A DNA stretch of 64,000 bases, from assembly GCA_037176705.1 (NCBI GenBank), contig CM073886.1, positions 23,731,501 to 23,795,500 of the forward strand, read 5' to 3'. The DNA is from Molossus alvarezi (taxonomy: Eukaryota > Chordata > Mammalia > Chiroptera > Molossidae). The translations under genes and the position numbers were made by a program. Below are positions 11,151 to 22,992 of the stretch, piece after piece. The notes beneath the pieces were generated by a model. The model saw nothing but the letters and a program-made list of their open reading frames with translations. It was not told the DNA's origin and did no database searches. Positions within the stretch are counted from its first letter, which is position 1. Every line of letters begins with the position of its first letter.

Positions 11151-12179
11151 AAATGTATCACCTTTCCCTGCACTAGAGAGAAGAAATTGAAGCAGACAAA
11201 GGTATGGGCCATCCGTTGGCTGCTGCTGCCGCCATCATCCTGGGCAAGGAAACTGGTTGGCATTTGGGGTGGACGTGCCAAAGGATTTGGGAGAGATGCG
11301 GGAGATAAATGGCCAGGACCAGGAGTACACGTCTTGCATTTTTATATAGAACTTTTTCTTCTCAGATTAAATTTTTTCTCTAGTCTTTCTGCCTTTACTT
11401 AATTTTCCTATGGCTTTCGCAATCTTTTTCCTTCTGCTTTTCCCTGAAAGTGATTCCGTGGGTAAAAATAAGTGTCTTCCATCTTAGAGCAGCTCCTCTT
11501 CAGGTGAAGCAAAGGCGTGAGCGACTGAAACGAGCAGGGATTGGTGACGAGGAGGGAAGCGGCGGCAGTGATGGACAGGCGCAGTGCCCCGGCCCCGAGA
11601 GCTCTGGGTTCCTGTCCCTTTTACAAAGGGCAGCAGGGCCTGCATTTCGCAGTGCCGTTACCCAGTGGGGTATTGCAGTGTTTCGTTTATTTTCATCTTC
11701 AATTAAGATCGAAAAGTCCCACTTCCAAGCTGTCTGCAGAGTAGGTTTGCTTTTCCTTAGACGGGCTCCTGACACGGTGCCTGCAGGAGGTGCTGTTGGA
11801 GCGTGTGGTAGAAAAGAGAACCAGCCGGATGCAGCCTCTGCTGTTTCCCTCCCACCCTGTCCTATAGGAGGGGTCACCGATCCAGCCTTCCCCCAGAGAA
11901 AGGTAGACAGTCCCCTGTTGTTTGCCAGCATGGGATTACCCCCCCATCCACCGTCCCCCCAGTTCCAGTCGCCCTCCTCACATGCCGCAGCCTCCTCGCT
12001 GTCTGCCCGGTCCCCCCGGCCCGCGCCTGCTCTGCCATTGAGTGTCCACTACCTTCCCAGTGACCCTTTGGAAACAAGTCAGGGCTCCACTCACCGGCCT
12101 CTGGCCTCTCGGGCTTCCCTCAGTACTGAGGGCACAACAGGCCCGAGCCTTGTCCTCGGAACCTCGCCTGGTCCTGGCT
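11151..12179. other. Unassigned GC-rich intronic DNA
   Basis: Open frames on both strands at 11450-12304 reflect GC richness and pyrimidine runs rather than a recognisable protein. No splice-bounded coding segment, protein match or repeat could be supported. Confidence 0.35.
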
Positions 12180-12590
12180 CCTTTCCTGTTTCTGACCACG
12201 GTCCTAACCGGTACCTCCCTCCTCCCTCCTGGGCCTGTTTCCCTCTCAGAGCCCTCGTTGTTACTGTCCCTTCGGCTTGGAAGGTTCTACTTCCAGACCT
12301 TTGAATGTTCTCTTCCCCTCTTCCTTTAGGTCTCTGCTTAAATATCACTTTATCGAGAGGCCATTCTATCTAGAGTGGCACCCCTGTCGTGACTTTGCTT
12401 TTCCATGCAGCTCATAGCACTTGACATAAAATTAACTCATTTGTTGACTTGTCTGACTCCCCTAGAACGCAAGCTCCTCGAAGGCCAGGGCTTTGTCGCT
12501 TCTGTTCTCTGCCAGATCCTGGGTTCAGGCAGTAACCGGTGCACCGTATTTTCTGTAATATGTTGAATGACTGAGAAGCACGGTGAATCC
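12180..12590 (+). mobile_element. L2 LINE 3' end fossil
   Basis: GTCTCTGCTTAAATATCACT, AGAGGCCATTCTATCTAGAG, CTCATAGCACTTGACATAAA, AACGCAAGCTCCTCGAAGGC and TGTTGAATGACTGAG follow the L2 3'-end order (the '...gcaagctccatgagggcagg...' module). Confidence 0.85.
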
Positions 12591-13274
12591 TCATTTAATA
12601 ATGTCAATAGATTCTGTGTATTTAAGCAAAACAAGGTATGATGAAAGAAATTTTACGATAGGCTAATTGTCATAATAAACAAGAGCTAGGTTCTGTGGCA
12701 TCTCATCAATGGTACAATGAAACAACATTGAACTAAACGAGGTTATTAGAGGACCTGCTGTACCCCACTGGGTTTGCATGGTCTTGCCTGTGGAAGCAAG
12801 GCAGCGTTTCCATGACCTACTCTTGTGCCAGAGATAAAAAGCAGAGGGATCTGTGCACAAACAGTTGAACATTGGATTGTAACTGCTCCAGTTGCAGCAT
12901 GTGTGAAATGGAGCAGGCAGAGAGATGAGTTGTCGTGGGTAGTTCAGGGCAGGCTTCCTGGAGGAGGTGACATCTGAGCTCAGTGCAGAAAGACAAACAA
13001 GGATTTTCTGAAAGCATCCTGTCTGCATCCAGAGACACTGCTGGTGGTTTGGTTTTCTTTAAAGTCAAGGTCGCTCACAATCAGCCTTGGGCTGGTGTCC
13101 TGTCTGGGAGACTGTAGTTACTCATGCAGACCTTGGGGTTCTGGGGAGGATGGCAAAAGAGAGAGCTGCCTGCTGCTCCTCAGATTTCCCCAAGGGTTTC
13201 CGCCTGACACCCAGGGCCTGCCCTCTGGACCACAGGCCGCCCTCCAGATTGCACGGGAGCACAGTCAGAAGTTA

Positions 13275-13485
13275 GATGGCTGGGGTTGGAGATTCGGCTC
13301 TGCCTTTTACTGACCTTTTGGCCTTGAAAAAAGTACCTAAACTACCTTTGCCTTGGTTTTCTCATCTGTGAAGTGGAAGCAATATCAGTTCCTATCTCAT
13401 AGAGCTCGTCTCAGGTTTAAATGAGCTAATATGTGGGAAGGACTTAGAACAGCAGTAAGAACTCAATAAAGATGTTGTGATTATG
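13275..13485 (+). mobile_element. MIR SINE fossil
   Basis: GGTTGGAGATTCGGCTCTGC, GGTTTTCTCATCTGTGAAGT, GTTTAAATGAGCTAATATGT and AACTCAATAAAGATG are MIR landmarks in order. Confidence 0.85.
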
Positions 13486-14690
13486 ATCGTTAATATTGTT
13501 GACTCTCAGTGGACTGCTACATAGGGTGTTCAATGACTTGTACTTTGTGATAAGATGCTGTTAACTATTTTTCTTTGCCAGAAGGTTGCAGCATTCTGCC
13601 ACGCCCTGCATATTGCCACAGATCATTTCTTCTATTCTAATCAGGTTTTCTCCAAATCCATAAAGATTTCCAGAAATAAAATTAAGTGACAAAGAAAACA
13701 GTCCACTAGTCACAACTTCATACCTCAAAGTGATAGATATAGATTTAAAGGGAACTTTCACACCCCCTGCCCCAGGTCCAAAAGCATTTGAACCCCCTGG
13801 GTGTCTGCTGGAAAACTGGGAGCTGCTACAGGGTCTGGTGTGGGCTCCCCACCTAACAACCTCCTTGAGTGTCCCTGGGACTCTGAGCCATAGCCCCCTT
13901 CGCCACCAGCTGGCCCCTTGATCTCTCGGGAATTCAGTTTTCTTATCTCCCAAATTGGGGAGTGTATGTGCTAAATGGGATGAATGGGGGAATTAAGTGA
14001 GGTAGCGTGTGCCACTTTGTTCATGGTAAGTGCTCAGTGGATGCTTGCTGAGACCCTCTCATACCCTAGTAATCAGTAATAGTAATCACCACTCACGATG
14101 ACTAACTGTGAGCGTGTGCTCACTTCCTGTCCACCAGTGCCCTGGTTCTCACTCTGCTTGTCGGGACAGCTCCGCCTGTGCTGGCAGCCTGGCCTCAGTC
14201 CTGCGGGTCTGGGGGGAGCTCCGCTTCCCTGGCTCGCACCCTAAGAGGCAGCAGCCATCTGAGGGGCCTGGGCACTCAGCCACATGGAGCCTTCAGTGGG
14301 CACCGGCTGCCTCTCCAATGGCGCAGTGCCCACGGCGAGGGAGCAGCTGCCTCTCCAGCTGTCTGATTGTCATCAGATCCACTCGAGCACCAGCTTGACA
14401 CATTTATGCCTTCATCCCAAGCCATCTTTCTCATGATCTGGTCTGCCAAGCCCGGGAAGGGTTCGTGGGTTGGGTTGGAGGAATTTTTAGACCCAGAAGG
14501 AGACGCTGGTGGTATTTGGGCCTCTGGGTCATCTTTGTGGGCCTGGTGGTCCCAAAGGAATGGTCATGTGTTTGTTCAGCAGATGTCTTCTAACCCCTAC
14601 CGTGTGCCAGGCAGATCTTGAAATGAGAGAGAAAAAGATGGTGGCACACAGTCATTTGGGCCATAACCTATTGGCATCTGGGCATTCACC
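13486..14690. other. Unassigned intronic DNA
   Basis: A weak MIR-like tail (AATTAAGTGAGGTAGCGTGT, GTAAGTGCTCAGTGGATGCT) is visible at about 13925-14055. Otherwise no supported feature. Confidence 0.4.
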
Positions 14691-14694
14691 TTGA

Positions 14695-15990
14695 AGTAGC
14701 TGTTCATTCATTTCTTATTTTAATAAATATTCATTAAGTGCCTATCATGGGCCAGACACTATTCAGGGTATTTGGGCTAATAGGGAATCACCAGATAAAG
14801 ATTCCTGCTCTTGTGGAGTTACATTCTGGTTAGGGGAAGACACATGATAATCAACGGACATGATAAACAAATAATGTATGTAGCATGTTGGAGGATGCTA
14901 GTTGCTATGATGAAAAGTACAAATAGAGCAGGCCAAGGGGGCGGGGGGGGGGGGGTCAGGACCGGGGGAGCTATGAATGTAAACAAGTGAGCATGCGTTT
15001 CGTTGGGAAGGTGATGTTGGAGCACAGACTTGAAGGAAGGAGGGAGTGGCCATTGGGGGTTGGGGGTGGTGTTTCAGGCAAGGGAACAGCTTGTAATGAA
15101 CTAGGATGGCCATGTGCCTGGCATGTCCAGGAACATCCAGGAGGCACCGAGGGGAGAGTAGGAGGAGGTGAAGTCACAGGACCTTCCAGTGGGTCAGGTC
15201 CACTGTGAGGCAGTCACGGGTGTGGGGTCGTCACCGAGGATTTGAGAGAGAAGGGCTGTCATCTGACATGTCTTCAAGGGTGGCTCTGACTGCTTGGTGG
15301 AGACTAGTGTCAGGAGGCAGGGCTGGAAATAGGGAGGAGAGTTAGAGGCTCCTCAGCCAGGAGAGGGTGGCGGCGGCCAGTGAGGCAGTGGACGTGGCGA
15401 GAAGTGCCGGCCCTGGCTGGGTGTTGAAGCTGAGTGGTTCCGGGGCGTGGGTTGTGAGGTGTGAGTGGGAGCGGTGAAGAGGACTGTGAGGTGTTTGGCC
15501 TAAGTGACCGGAAGGATCGACGTGTCCTCAGCCAGGCTGGGGATTGCTTTGGCACAGTGGGCTTTGTGGGGTCAAGCGGTTCTGGTGTGAATTGCTGACT
15601 TTGAGGTATCTGGGTATCTAAGGGGGGGAGACGGGAAGGAGAAGTGTGAATCCTGGGCTGGAAACACAGACTTGGAAGGTGTGGACATACCAAGGTATTT
15701 AAAACCCCAGGACTGGATGAGATCCCTGAGAGAGCAAGTGTAGATGGATGGGGACTGAGCTGGGCCTCCCCCGTTGAGGGGTAGGACAAAGGAAGCGGTA
15801 CCAGCAGAGGGGACGGAGGAGGGCCTCGGGAGAAAAGGGAAAGCCGCAGTGTGGTCCTGGAAGCCAAGTGGAGAACGTGCTTGAGGGAGGAGAGGGAGCA
15901 GCTGTGTTCAGTGCTGCCGATGGATCAAGCGGGGCGGCCTGTGGGAACATGGCCGAAGCCGTCGGGACCCTGGGCTGGAAGCCCCATTAT
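14695..15990 (-). mobile_element. L2 LINE fragment, antisense, long
   Basis: Begins with the antisense L2 3' end (TTCATTCATTTC, AATATTCATTAAGTGCCTAT, CTTGTGGAGTTACATTCTGG) and continues through GTTGGAGCACAGACTTGAAG, TGGCCATGTGCCTGGCATGT and CTGACTGCTTGGTGGAGACT. The far end is approximate. A run of 13 G interrupted once lies at 14941-14955. Open frames here on the minus strand are diverged L2, not host genes. Confidence 0.75.
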
Positions 15991-16109
15991 AGAGCGCTGG
16001 AGAGGGGACAGGAGACCCTGAGTGCGGACAGCTCTGGGGGCAGGCGGGCTGCATGGGAGCAAGGAGGTGTGGCGATGAACTGCAGGGGCAGGGGTGAGAC
16101 GTAGCTCTG

Positions 16110-16200
16110 AAAGAGGGTAATCAACATTCACTTAGCAGTTTGTGGCGCGCCTGCTGTGTGCCAGGTACGGTGCTGCTGTCTGACGGGGCGCAGGGCCTGG
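16110..16200 (-). mobile_element. Short MIR/L2-like fragment
   Basis: AACATTCACTTAGCAGTTTG with CCTGCTGTGTGCCAGGTACG resembles the antisense end of MIR or L2. Too short to classify with certainty. Confidence 0.5.
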
Positions 16201-16574
16201 TTCCCGGGTACATGAGGCTTCTGTCCACGGGGCTCCATGGCAGAAGTGGCAGGCGTGACTGTTGCCCTCTGCACCGGGTGTGCATAGCCATGTGCCTCCT
16301 TGCCTGCCCACTGGGTGGCAGCTGGGGCGGAGCTCTGCTCTCCCCACGGCCTGTCCACTGGGGGGCAGCTGGGGCGGAGCTCGGGTTCTCCCCACCGCGA
16401 CTCTGCTTTCGGCGTCGGACCCCCTCCCTGTCACCTCTCTCTGCTTCCAGCCGGAGAAAGGTCCCTTCTCGCAGGGGTCGCGTGATTAGATTGGACCCGC
16501 TCAGGTAATCCTAGATAATCTCCCCGTCTCAAGGTCCTGATCACATTTTCAGGGGCCCCTTTCTGTGTCAAGGA

Positions 16575-17275
16575 GCACAGTCACAGCTTTTGGGGATCCA
16601 TTCTGTCACCACCCCATCTCAGTGTGCCACCAGCTGGCCTCACACCAGAAATCCAGGAGTCACCCTTTGTCTCCGTGTACACTTCACCCCCATTTCCAAC
16701 CCATCAGGAAGTCCTGTCAGCTCCAAAATACATCCCCCAAATGGCCAACTTTTCCCGACCGTCTCACTGCCACCAGCCTGGGTTGGCCACCACCACCTCT
16801 TATCTTGAGAACTGTGGAGGCTCCTGCCTGGTCTCCCCTCTCAGGCTTCCTCCTGTGCAGTCCTGTGCACACAGCAGTCGCGGTGATCTAACAGTACGCA
16901 CATAAATCACATCGCTGGTGTCCCCTGTGGAAACCCTCCATCAGCTTTGCCGCGTCTAAGGATGGGATGGAAAATTCTCCGCATTCTGAGAAGCCCTGTG
17001 GGATCTGGCTGCCGCCTCTCTCCCCTCCTCTCCCCTCCCCCTCCCCTCCCACTCTCTTCCCCTCCCCCTTTACCCCTCCCTCTCCCCCTCCGTCCCTCCT
17101 CCTCCTCCACTCCCTCATGCCTCGGCTCCACTGGTCTTCCTTCTGTTCCTTGGAGAAGCCCTCCTTGACCCTATGTCATAACCTTCTCCAGTCCCTCTGC
17201 CAGAATATTCTCCCCTATGATATTTCCTTGACTGATCTTGTCCCCTCAGAAAGGCCTCTTCTCCTCTGGTCTACA
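16575..17275 (+). mobile_element. L2 LINE fragment with internal polypyrimidine tract
   Basis: Ancient L2 body words (AAATCCAGGAGTCACCCTTT, GACCGTCTCACTGCCACCAG, CTGCCTGGTCTCCCCTCTCA, GTGGAAACCCTCCATCAGCT) lead to GGAGAAGCCCTCCTTGACCC. A CT-only tract at about 17015-17105 lies inside it. Confidence 0.75.
17015..17105. repeat. CT-rich low-complexity tract
   Basis: About 90 bp of CTCCCCT/CCTCC words, pyrimidine on the + strand. Confidence 0.9.
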
Positions 17276-18220
17276 GGGGCTCCCCCAAGGCACTTTCTCC
17301 CAGTTTATATTTTGATAGCAATTCTGCCCATCAGAAATTATCCTCATGATTCATTTGCTCAGTTGCCACAAACCAGACCTAAGTGCTCGGGAGGCAGCAG
17401 CCTAGCGTGTCCTGCTCCCCGTGGGCTCCAGAGTCTGACCCGGCGCAGCCTCTGACCGTGGGTGTGCTGGTGGGAAAACGTGACTGTGGCCCCAGAATCC
17501 TAGAGCCTTTGGAGAATGAGTTGTATTTCTAAGATAAAAACACTGTCTTTTACTCTGCTCACAACACTTCTGACAGCAGATGTGTGGGATTTTTCCCCCA
17601 CACCAACCCCTTCTCCAACTCGATGGATGCCAGCTGGGTGGACTGCTGTGCAGCTCAGTTCCCGTACTGACTGGAGACAGTCGCAAGGTTACAGCTCGCA
17701 TGTCTGACCAGCCGGCTTTAAAGCAGAGATTCATCCACGCAGCCTTCTCCTCAGGCTCGGTGCTTTGCTGGAACAGATCATAGAACTGAGGGCACACTGA
17801 CTTCCCTTGCTGGTTTGTCATAAAGTGGACCACGGCTGAAGAGTCAGGCGAGGAGGTGCATAGGGCGAGGTCTCGCCCGTCCTGAGCACGGGGCATCTTC
17901 CCCGTGGAGCTGGGCTGCTGCCTCCTCCCAGCAGGAGGCTGTGTTCACCAGCCTGGACGCTCTCCGCGCCCTGCACCTGAGGGCTTTGTGATGGAGGCTT
18001 CCTCGCTCAGGCATAAAGGATCATTAACTCAACTCCAGCCCTTCTCCCCTTCTGGGGTCGCGGTGGGCTGAAGCTTCAAGCCTCTGATCGTGGCTGGATC
18101 TTTCTGGTGATAGTCCACCCAGGAGCCCACCCATCACCTGATCAGAACAAAAGGCTCTCCTGTCATCCAGGAAATTCCAAGGGATTGAGGAGCTCGGTCA
18201 GGACCTGGGGGCAGAGACCT

Positions 18221-18252
<32 letters not shown>

Positions 18253-20330
18253 ATATGTATATGTTTAATATATATATTCCTTACTTCACAATTTTAGCTA
18301 GGAGGAGGAAATACTTTCCAGCTGTGTCTTATGGGACTTGTAAAATGTGGGGACTTAGATGTCTCCTCAGTTAGAGGTGCCAAGTGTGGAGAGCGTGGAT
18401 ATTTTCTTATCTAATGTACAATCAGACACCCGAGAGGACTTCCAGCCTCCCTTGGGAAATTTCCTTGACTCTCAGTTGGAGGAGGCCTTCTGTCTTATGT
18501 CATTGTCTGACTGTATTAGTCAAATACAAAGAGACAACTGTAAGCAGACAAGAGACAGCTCAGCAGCGCAGAGACAGGTGAATCAGCCCTCCGGCTGGGA
18601 ATGTTCCATGTCCTTCCCCAGGTTCCTCCTGCTCTCTCTTCTGTCCTCTGCTTCCTCTAGCTCGTTCTTGCTTTGGCTTCTTAGATATAATTAAGATTTT
18701 CTGGGAAGTTGTCAGGGCTGCCGAACCTCTCTGGGCTGTCGAACATCTCTGGGCTGTTTGAAATGGCCTCTGGTTTGTCATTTGTTATCATGTTGTTCCA
18801 AATATGTCAAGGTCTCTTTGTCACGTGGGAGAGAAACACACTCAGCGTCCAGGCATCCAGGTGTCAGTCAGATCACAGAGGGGTCCTGGCTGGGCCGCCT
18901 GGTCCTTCCACCCCTCCTGTGAGAGGAGGTAGCGTGGGCTTGGTGGGGTGAGCGGGGTCTCGGCCGAGGTGGAGCCCTCCCTCCTGCCCTCCTGCAGCTG
19001 GAATAGCCCTCCTGTGCTGGGTGTGGGAGTGCCAGCCGCCTGGGCAGAGCTGTGATGGGGGCACCGTGCTGGCGCTGGTACGTGCTGAAGTCGGCACTGG
19101 GCCAGCGCTGGCGGGTCACGTGTGGGTTCCAGAGCGGAGTCCTTGGGGGAGGTGGTTCCCCACTTCCTGCCTCCTCTGTCTCAGGACATTTTCTCATGGC
19201 CGAGTGCACTGGTTCTCCGGCCTGGTGTGTGCATGGGAAACACCCAGATACTTACTGGAATGCAGGTTCCTGGCCCCTTCCAGACGCACTGAAGTAATTT
19301 CTGGGAACGGGACCCAGGAACCAGCATTTTAACACTCCCCATTCCTGTCCCACCCTCTCCAAGTGATTCTGAGGACGGGAGCCTACAGTTCACTCTTGGA
19401 GTCATGATGGTCTAATGGACCTCCCTGTGGGGTCAGCATCCTGGCCAAGAGCCCCCGGCCAGCAGCCTTCTCCCCTGCCCCCACGTGGCCTCTGCCCTGG
19501 GGAGTGCAGCTGTCTGGACCTTCGCTCCTCCCGACGAGCACCCACTTCTCCATGTCCTTCTCTTCTATCCCCTTAGGAGGTGGCTGCCATGTCGAGGTTT
19601 CTTCCGTGTGTCTCTGTGACCCCATTTTTCTTTCCTTTGTGACCCAACCCTGGGGCATTATTTGGAATTCATAAGAGATGTGGGCTTTCAACATGATTTC
19701 TTCTCTAAACCAATCTTTTCTCGCCCCTCGGAACCTTAGACTTCACCGTGACCTTGAGTCTCGGGCTGATGGTTCCCTCTCCCCGCCTGTGTCCTGGGCG
19801 TCTCCGTTTCCGGCTCCACACTGCTCTCCTGCGGCGCCCTGAGCAGGGGCAGGTTCCCCGTGCTCAGCATTAATTGTGCGACCTTTTTCTTTTAACCCCT
19901 CCTCTGGACAAAATCACCTTCCTTAGCCTTGATCTTTTGGATTACGGGCTTTCTCTGCTGCCTTCGTGCAGCGGGCTTCGGCTTCGGGCTGGAGGTTGCC
20001 CTTGCACACGGCTAGCTCCAAGAACTTGCTGATAACCCCTTCTCAGAGCCCAGACCTGTGTTCCTCTCCTCGGCACGTGCCTGCCCTGTGGCTTGCCAGC
20101 CCCGTGGTCTGAGGTCTTGTTTTGTTGAGTGAGTTTCAACTTCTGGTGTCTTCCTCCCGCTTGCTCTCTGAGCTCTCCCAGCTGGGCTGCCCTGGGGCCG
20201 TGCTGTCCTGGGAGGTTAGCACACGTGCTCCAGCTCCACCGGCCCTGTGTTGGGCGTCCCCTGGGTCCTGTGGTTTCCAGAAGGGACCTCAGAACTGAGG
20301 CCACCTAGAAATCTTCCGCCTGGTTCCATC
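17276..20330. other. Unassigned intronic DNA with a dinucleotide repeat
   Basis: Apart from the CA/TA microsatellite near 18222 no repeat or exon could be supported. 18700-18770 contains a short internal repetition of CTCTGGGCTGT(C/T)GAA words. Confidence 0.35.
18222..18280. repeat. Compound (GC)n(CA)n(TA)n microsatellite
   Basis: An alternating purine-pyrimidine run: GCGCGCGC, then CA repeats to about 18252, then ATATGTATATG and TATATATA. Such runs can adopt Z-DNA and are length-polymorphic. Confidence 0.95.
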
Positions 20331-20700
20331 AGTGAGGATGAAAATTTAAACTGTGCATAACCTTTGACCCAGCCGTTCCATTTTGACGAGTCTATCCCCA
20401 AGATCTACTCGTGTGCACAGACAGATATAAGGCTCGAGGCATTATGTGAACTGGGACCAAGAAAGGATCGTGGTTCCGTCCTCTGTGCAGCTGTGACAAA
20501 GACGGTGCTGGTGGGCGCGGCGCCGGGCGGGTTGTGGAGTGAAGTGTGGCCGTACAGCCTGTGCTATTCATGGTTTATAAACGACAAGCCCCGTGAGAGT
20601 GGTACACAGGCACCTGTATGTGTAAATACAAAGGAGCGGGTATGGCCCGGGAGAATAGTCCTGGGACGTAGTGAGGAGAGAGGGATCGGGGTGTGTGGGG
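20330..20700 (+). mobile_element. Old L1 3'-end fragment, plus
   Basis: CCTTTGACCCAGCCGTTCCA, TCTATCCCCAAGATCTACTC and TTTATAAACGACAAGCCCCG resemble L1 ORF2-end/3'UTR sequence ('...ttgacccagcaattccac...'). Badly diverged and probably rearranged. Confidence 0.55.
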
Positions 20701-20819
20701 CAGGCTGTGGTTAGGGATGACCTGCGCTTTCTAGACTCTGCTTAGGTGGGTTTTTTATTGAGATATAATTCACATACCACACAAATTGCCCATTTTAGGA
20801 GTACAGTTTAGTGAGGGTT

Positions 20820-21062
20820 TTCTTGTTTTTTTTTGTTTTTTTTTTTTCAGATGGAGTGGAAGAGAGGGAGGGAAGGGGAGAGAGAGAGAGGGAGAGAGAG
20901 AGAGAGAGAGGCAGACAGACATCGATTGGTGGCCTCCTGCACAACCCCAACTGGGGCTGGGGATCAAACCTGCAACCCAGACACATGCCCTTGTCCAGGA
21001 ATCAAACCTTTGGTCAGCGGGCTGATACTCTAACCGCTGAACCAAATCAGCCAGAGCTCAGT
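20820..21062 (-). mobile_element. Ves SINE inside L1, minus
   Basis: A T-rich tail, GA-rich body, GACATCGATTGGTGGCCTCC, GTCCAGGAATCAAACCTTTG and CTAACCGCTGAACCAAATCA are the antisense Ves landmarks. Flanks TGAGGGTTTTCTTG and GTTGTTTTCTTAAGG are a partial target duplication. Confidence 0.92.
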
Positions 21063-21708
21063 GTTGTTTTCTTAAGGATACTCACAAGGTTATGCAACTG
21101 TCACTACTGTATTACTCCAGAACAGTTTTGTCACCCTGAAAAGAAATCCTGTACCTATCAGCAGTCCCTTCTCCCCCACTTCTTCCCCTCAGTCCTTGGC
21201 AACTATGGAACTACTTTCTGTGTCCCTGGATTTGCCTATTCTGGATGTTCGTGTAAATGGAATTATAGTACATGTGGCCTCTTGCACCTGGCTCTTTCAC
21301 TTGGTGTAATGTTGGTTCATCCATGTTGTGGCATGTATCAGTGCTTCATTCCTGCTGCATTTTAAAATTTGTAATTGTGGTAAAATACACACAACATACA
21401 ATGTAGCATCTTAACCGTTCTGAAATCCGCAGTGAGGTGGTGTTAGGTACATTCACTTTGTTGTGCAGCCATTCATGTCTAGAGTGTTTCATCACCCCAG
21501 ACTGAACATTTGTACCATTCAACAGCAGCTCCCACTTCTCTCTCCTCCCAGCCCCCGAGACCAGCTCCTTCCTGCCACCATGGATCGACGAAGTGCCTCA
21601 TGTAAGAGGAATCAGGCAGTGTTTGTCTTTTTGTGACTGGCTTATTTCACTTAGCATAGTGTCTTCTAGGTTTATTCGTATCATAGGATATGTTCCAGTT
21701 TTCATCCT

Positions 21709-21721
21709 TTTTTATTATTTT

Positions 21722-21768
<47 letters not shown>

Positions 21769-21885
21769 TCAATTTCCTGTATGCACTCTGACCGAGGATT
21801 GAACCTGCCTGACTGGGCATCAAACCCACGACCTTCTAGTGTATGAGATGACCCTCAAACCAACGGAGCCACACTGGCCAGGGCC
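21709..21885 (-). mobile_element. Ves SINE with expanded (GA)n(GACA)n body
   Basis: TTTATTATTTTAGAGAGAGA leads into GA repeats and five to six GACA units at about 21744-21768. CAAACCCACGACCTTCTAGT and AACGGAGCCACACTGGCCAG identify the antisense head. The centre is shortened relative to other copies. Confidence 0.9.
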
Positions 21886-22061
21886 CAGGTTTCTTCTTTT
21901 TTGAGGCTGGGAAATATTCCGCTGTATGTGTGCACCACATTTGCTCACCCGTTCATCCACTGATGGGCACTTGGGCTGCCTCCACTCTTGGCTGTTGCGA
22001 ATAATGCTGCTACAAACATTTAAACACAGGTTTTTGTAGGGACATGTATTTTCAGTTTTCA

Positions 22062-22322
22062 TGGATTGAATTTTTTTTTTTAATCCTCACCAGAGGACAT
22101 TTTTCCATTTTTGGTCAGATAGAGTGGGGGGGGGGGAGAGAGAGAGAAACATCGACGTGAAAGGGACACATCGAGTGGTTGCCACTCACGCAACCCAACC
22201 AGGGCCAGGGGCAAACTGCAACTGAGGTACGTGCCCTTAGTGGTAACCGAACCGGGGTCTCTCTGGACCGTAGGCCGACGCTCTAACCGCTGAGACAAAC
22301 TGGCCAGGGCCATGGATTGAAT
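22062..22322 (-). mobile_element. Ves SINE, long form, first of a stacked pair
   Basis: T tail at 22071, TCCTCACCAGAGGA hairpin, a G run at 22128-22137, GGACACATCGAGTGGTTGCC, GGTAACCGAACCGGGGTCTC and GCTGAGACAAACTGGCCAGG. It is bounded by TGGATTGAA at 22062 and again at 22313, the target duplication shared with the next copy. Confidence 0.95.
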
Positions 22323-22587
22323 TTTTTTTTTTTTTTATCCTCACCCGAGGATATTTTTCCATTTTTGTACAGATAGAGTGGGAGGGAGAGAGAGGAAGGG
22401 AGAGAGAGAGAGAAACATCAATGCGAAGGGACACATCGAGTGGCTGTCACCCGCATGACCAACCAGGGCCAGGGACAAACTGCAACCGAGGTACGTGCCC
22501 TTAGCGGGAACGAACCCGGGTCTCTCCAGACCGCAGGCCAACGCTCTAACCGCTGAGCCAAACTGGCCAGGGCTGGATTGAATTTTT
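22313..22587 (-). mobile_element. Ves SINE, long form, second of a stacked pair
   Basis: TCCTCACCCGAGGA hairpin, GACACATCGAGTGGCTGTCA, GCGGGAACGAACCCGGGTCT and GCTGAGCCAAACTGGCCAGG. Bounded by TGGATTGAATTTTT at 22313 and at 22574. Same orientation as, and very similar to, its left neighbour. Confidence 0.95.
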
Positions 22588-22879
22588 AAAACCACAAACT
22601 TGTGCTCATGTATGACTTTGGTATTTATAATGAAGTGAGAAATAGAAAAGAAGTGGTCACATCCAGACTGTCGAGTTTCCTGGACTCTTGGTTTCTTCTA
22701 TGGCTGTGCAGTGTGTGTGGGAAAACTGGCATCCTGGGGACAGCATACCAGTTGCCTGGAGCCTGCTCAGGCTTCCCCCTGGAGTCGGGGGTGCATCTGT
22801 CTGTGCCAGGCCAGACGATCAGGTCGAGGGAGGGGTGGAGGGTCCCGTGGAGTGGAATGCCGGCGTGGTTGACAGTGGA

Positions 22880-22992
22880 GAATCAGCTCCCTCGTCGCAC
22901 GATGGGAAGGAGGATGAAGTATGTCAGTGCCCGGAAAGTGCTTGCAGCAGCGCCGGGCACGTAGTATGCACTCAGTAAGTAGTAACCGCTGT
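22880..22992 (+). mobile_element. MIR SINE 3' fragment
   Basis: GGGAAGGAGGATGAAGTATG, AAAGTGCTTGCAGCAGCGCC and CGTAGTATGCACTCAGTAAG are the MIR end motif ('...gcctggcacatagtaggtgctcaataa'). Confidence 0.75.

Larger units (their letters stand above)
20745..22062 (-). mobile_element. Old L1 3'UTR, antisense, carrying Ves insertions
   Basis: TTATTGAGATATAATTCACA opens the classic antisense L1 3' end. CTGGATTTGCCTATTCTGGA, GGCTCTTTCACTTGGTGTAA, TTGTGGTAAAATACACACAA, CTTATTTCACTTAGCATAGT and CGTTCATCCACTGATGGGCA follow. The order suggests two overlapping L1 3' ends. Ves copies at 20835 and 21709 sit inside it. Confidence 0.85.

Noticed and set aside
11450..12304. 284-codon open frame on +
   Set aside because: GC-rich, proline/serine-rich by composition, no domain, no splice context, opposite-strand frames equally long, and its end overlaps an L2 fossil.
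18222..18280. A CRISPR-like or structured repeat array
   Set aside because: Simple dinucleotide microsatellite in a vertebrate genome; no spacers.
20795..21045. Ser/Leu-rich or Arg/Glu-rich open frames
   Set aside because: Lie in the GA-rich body of a Ves SINE. The same pattern explains many short frames at other Ves copies.
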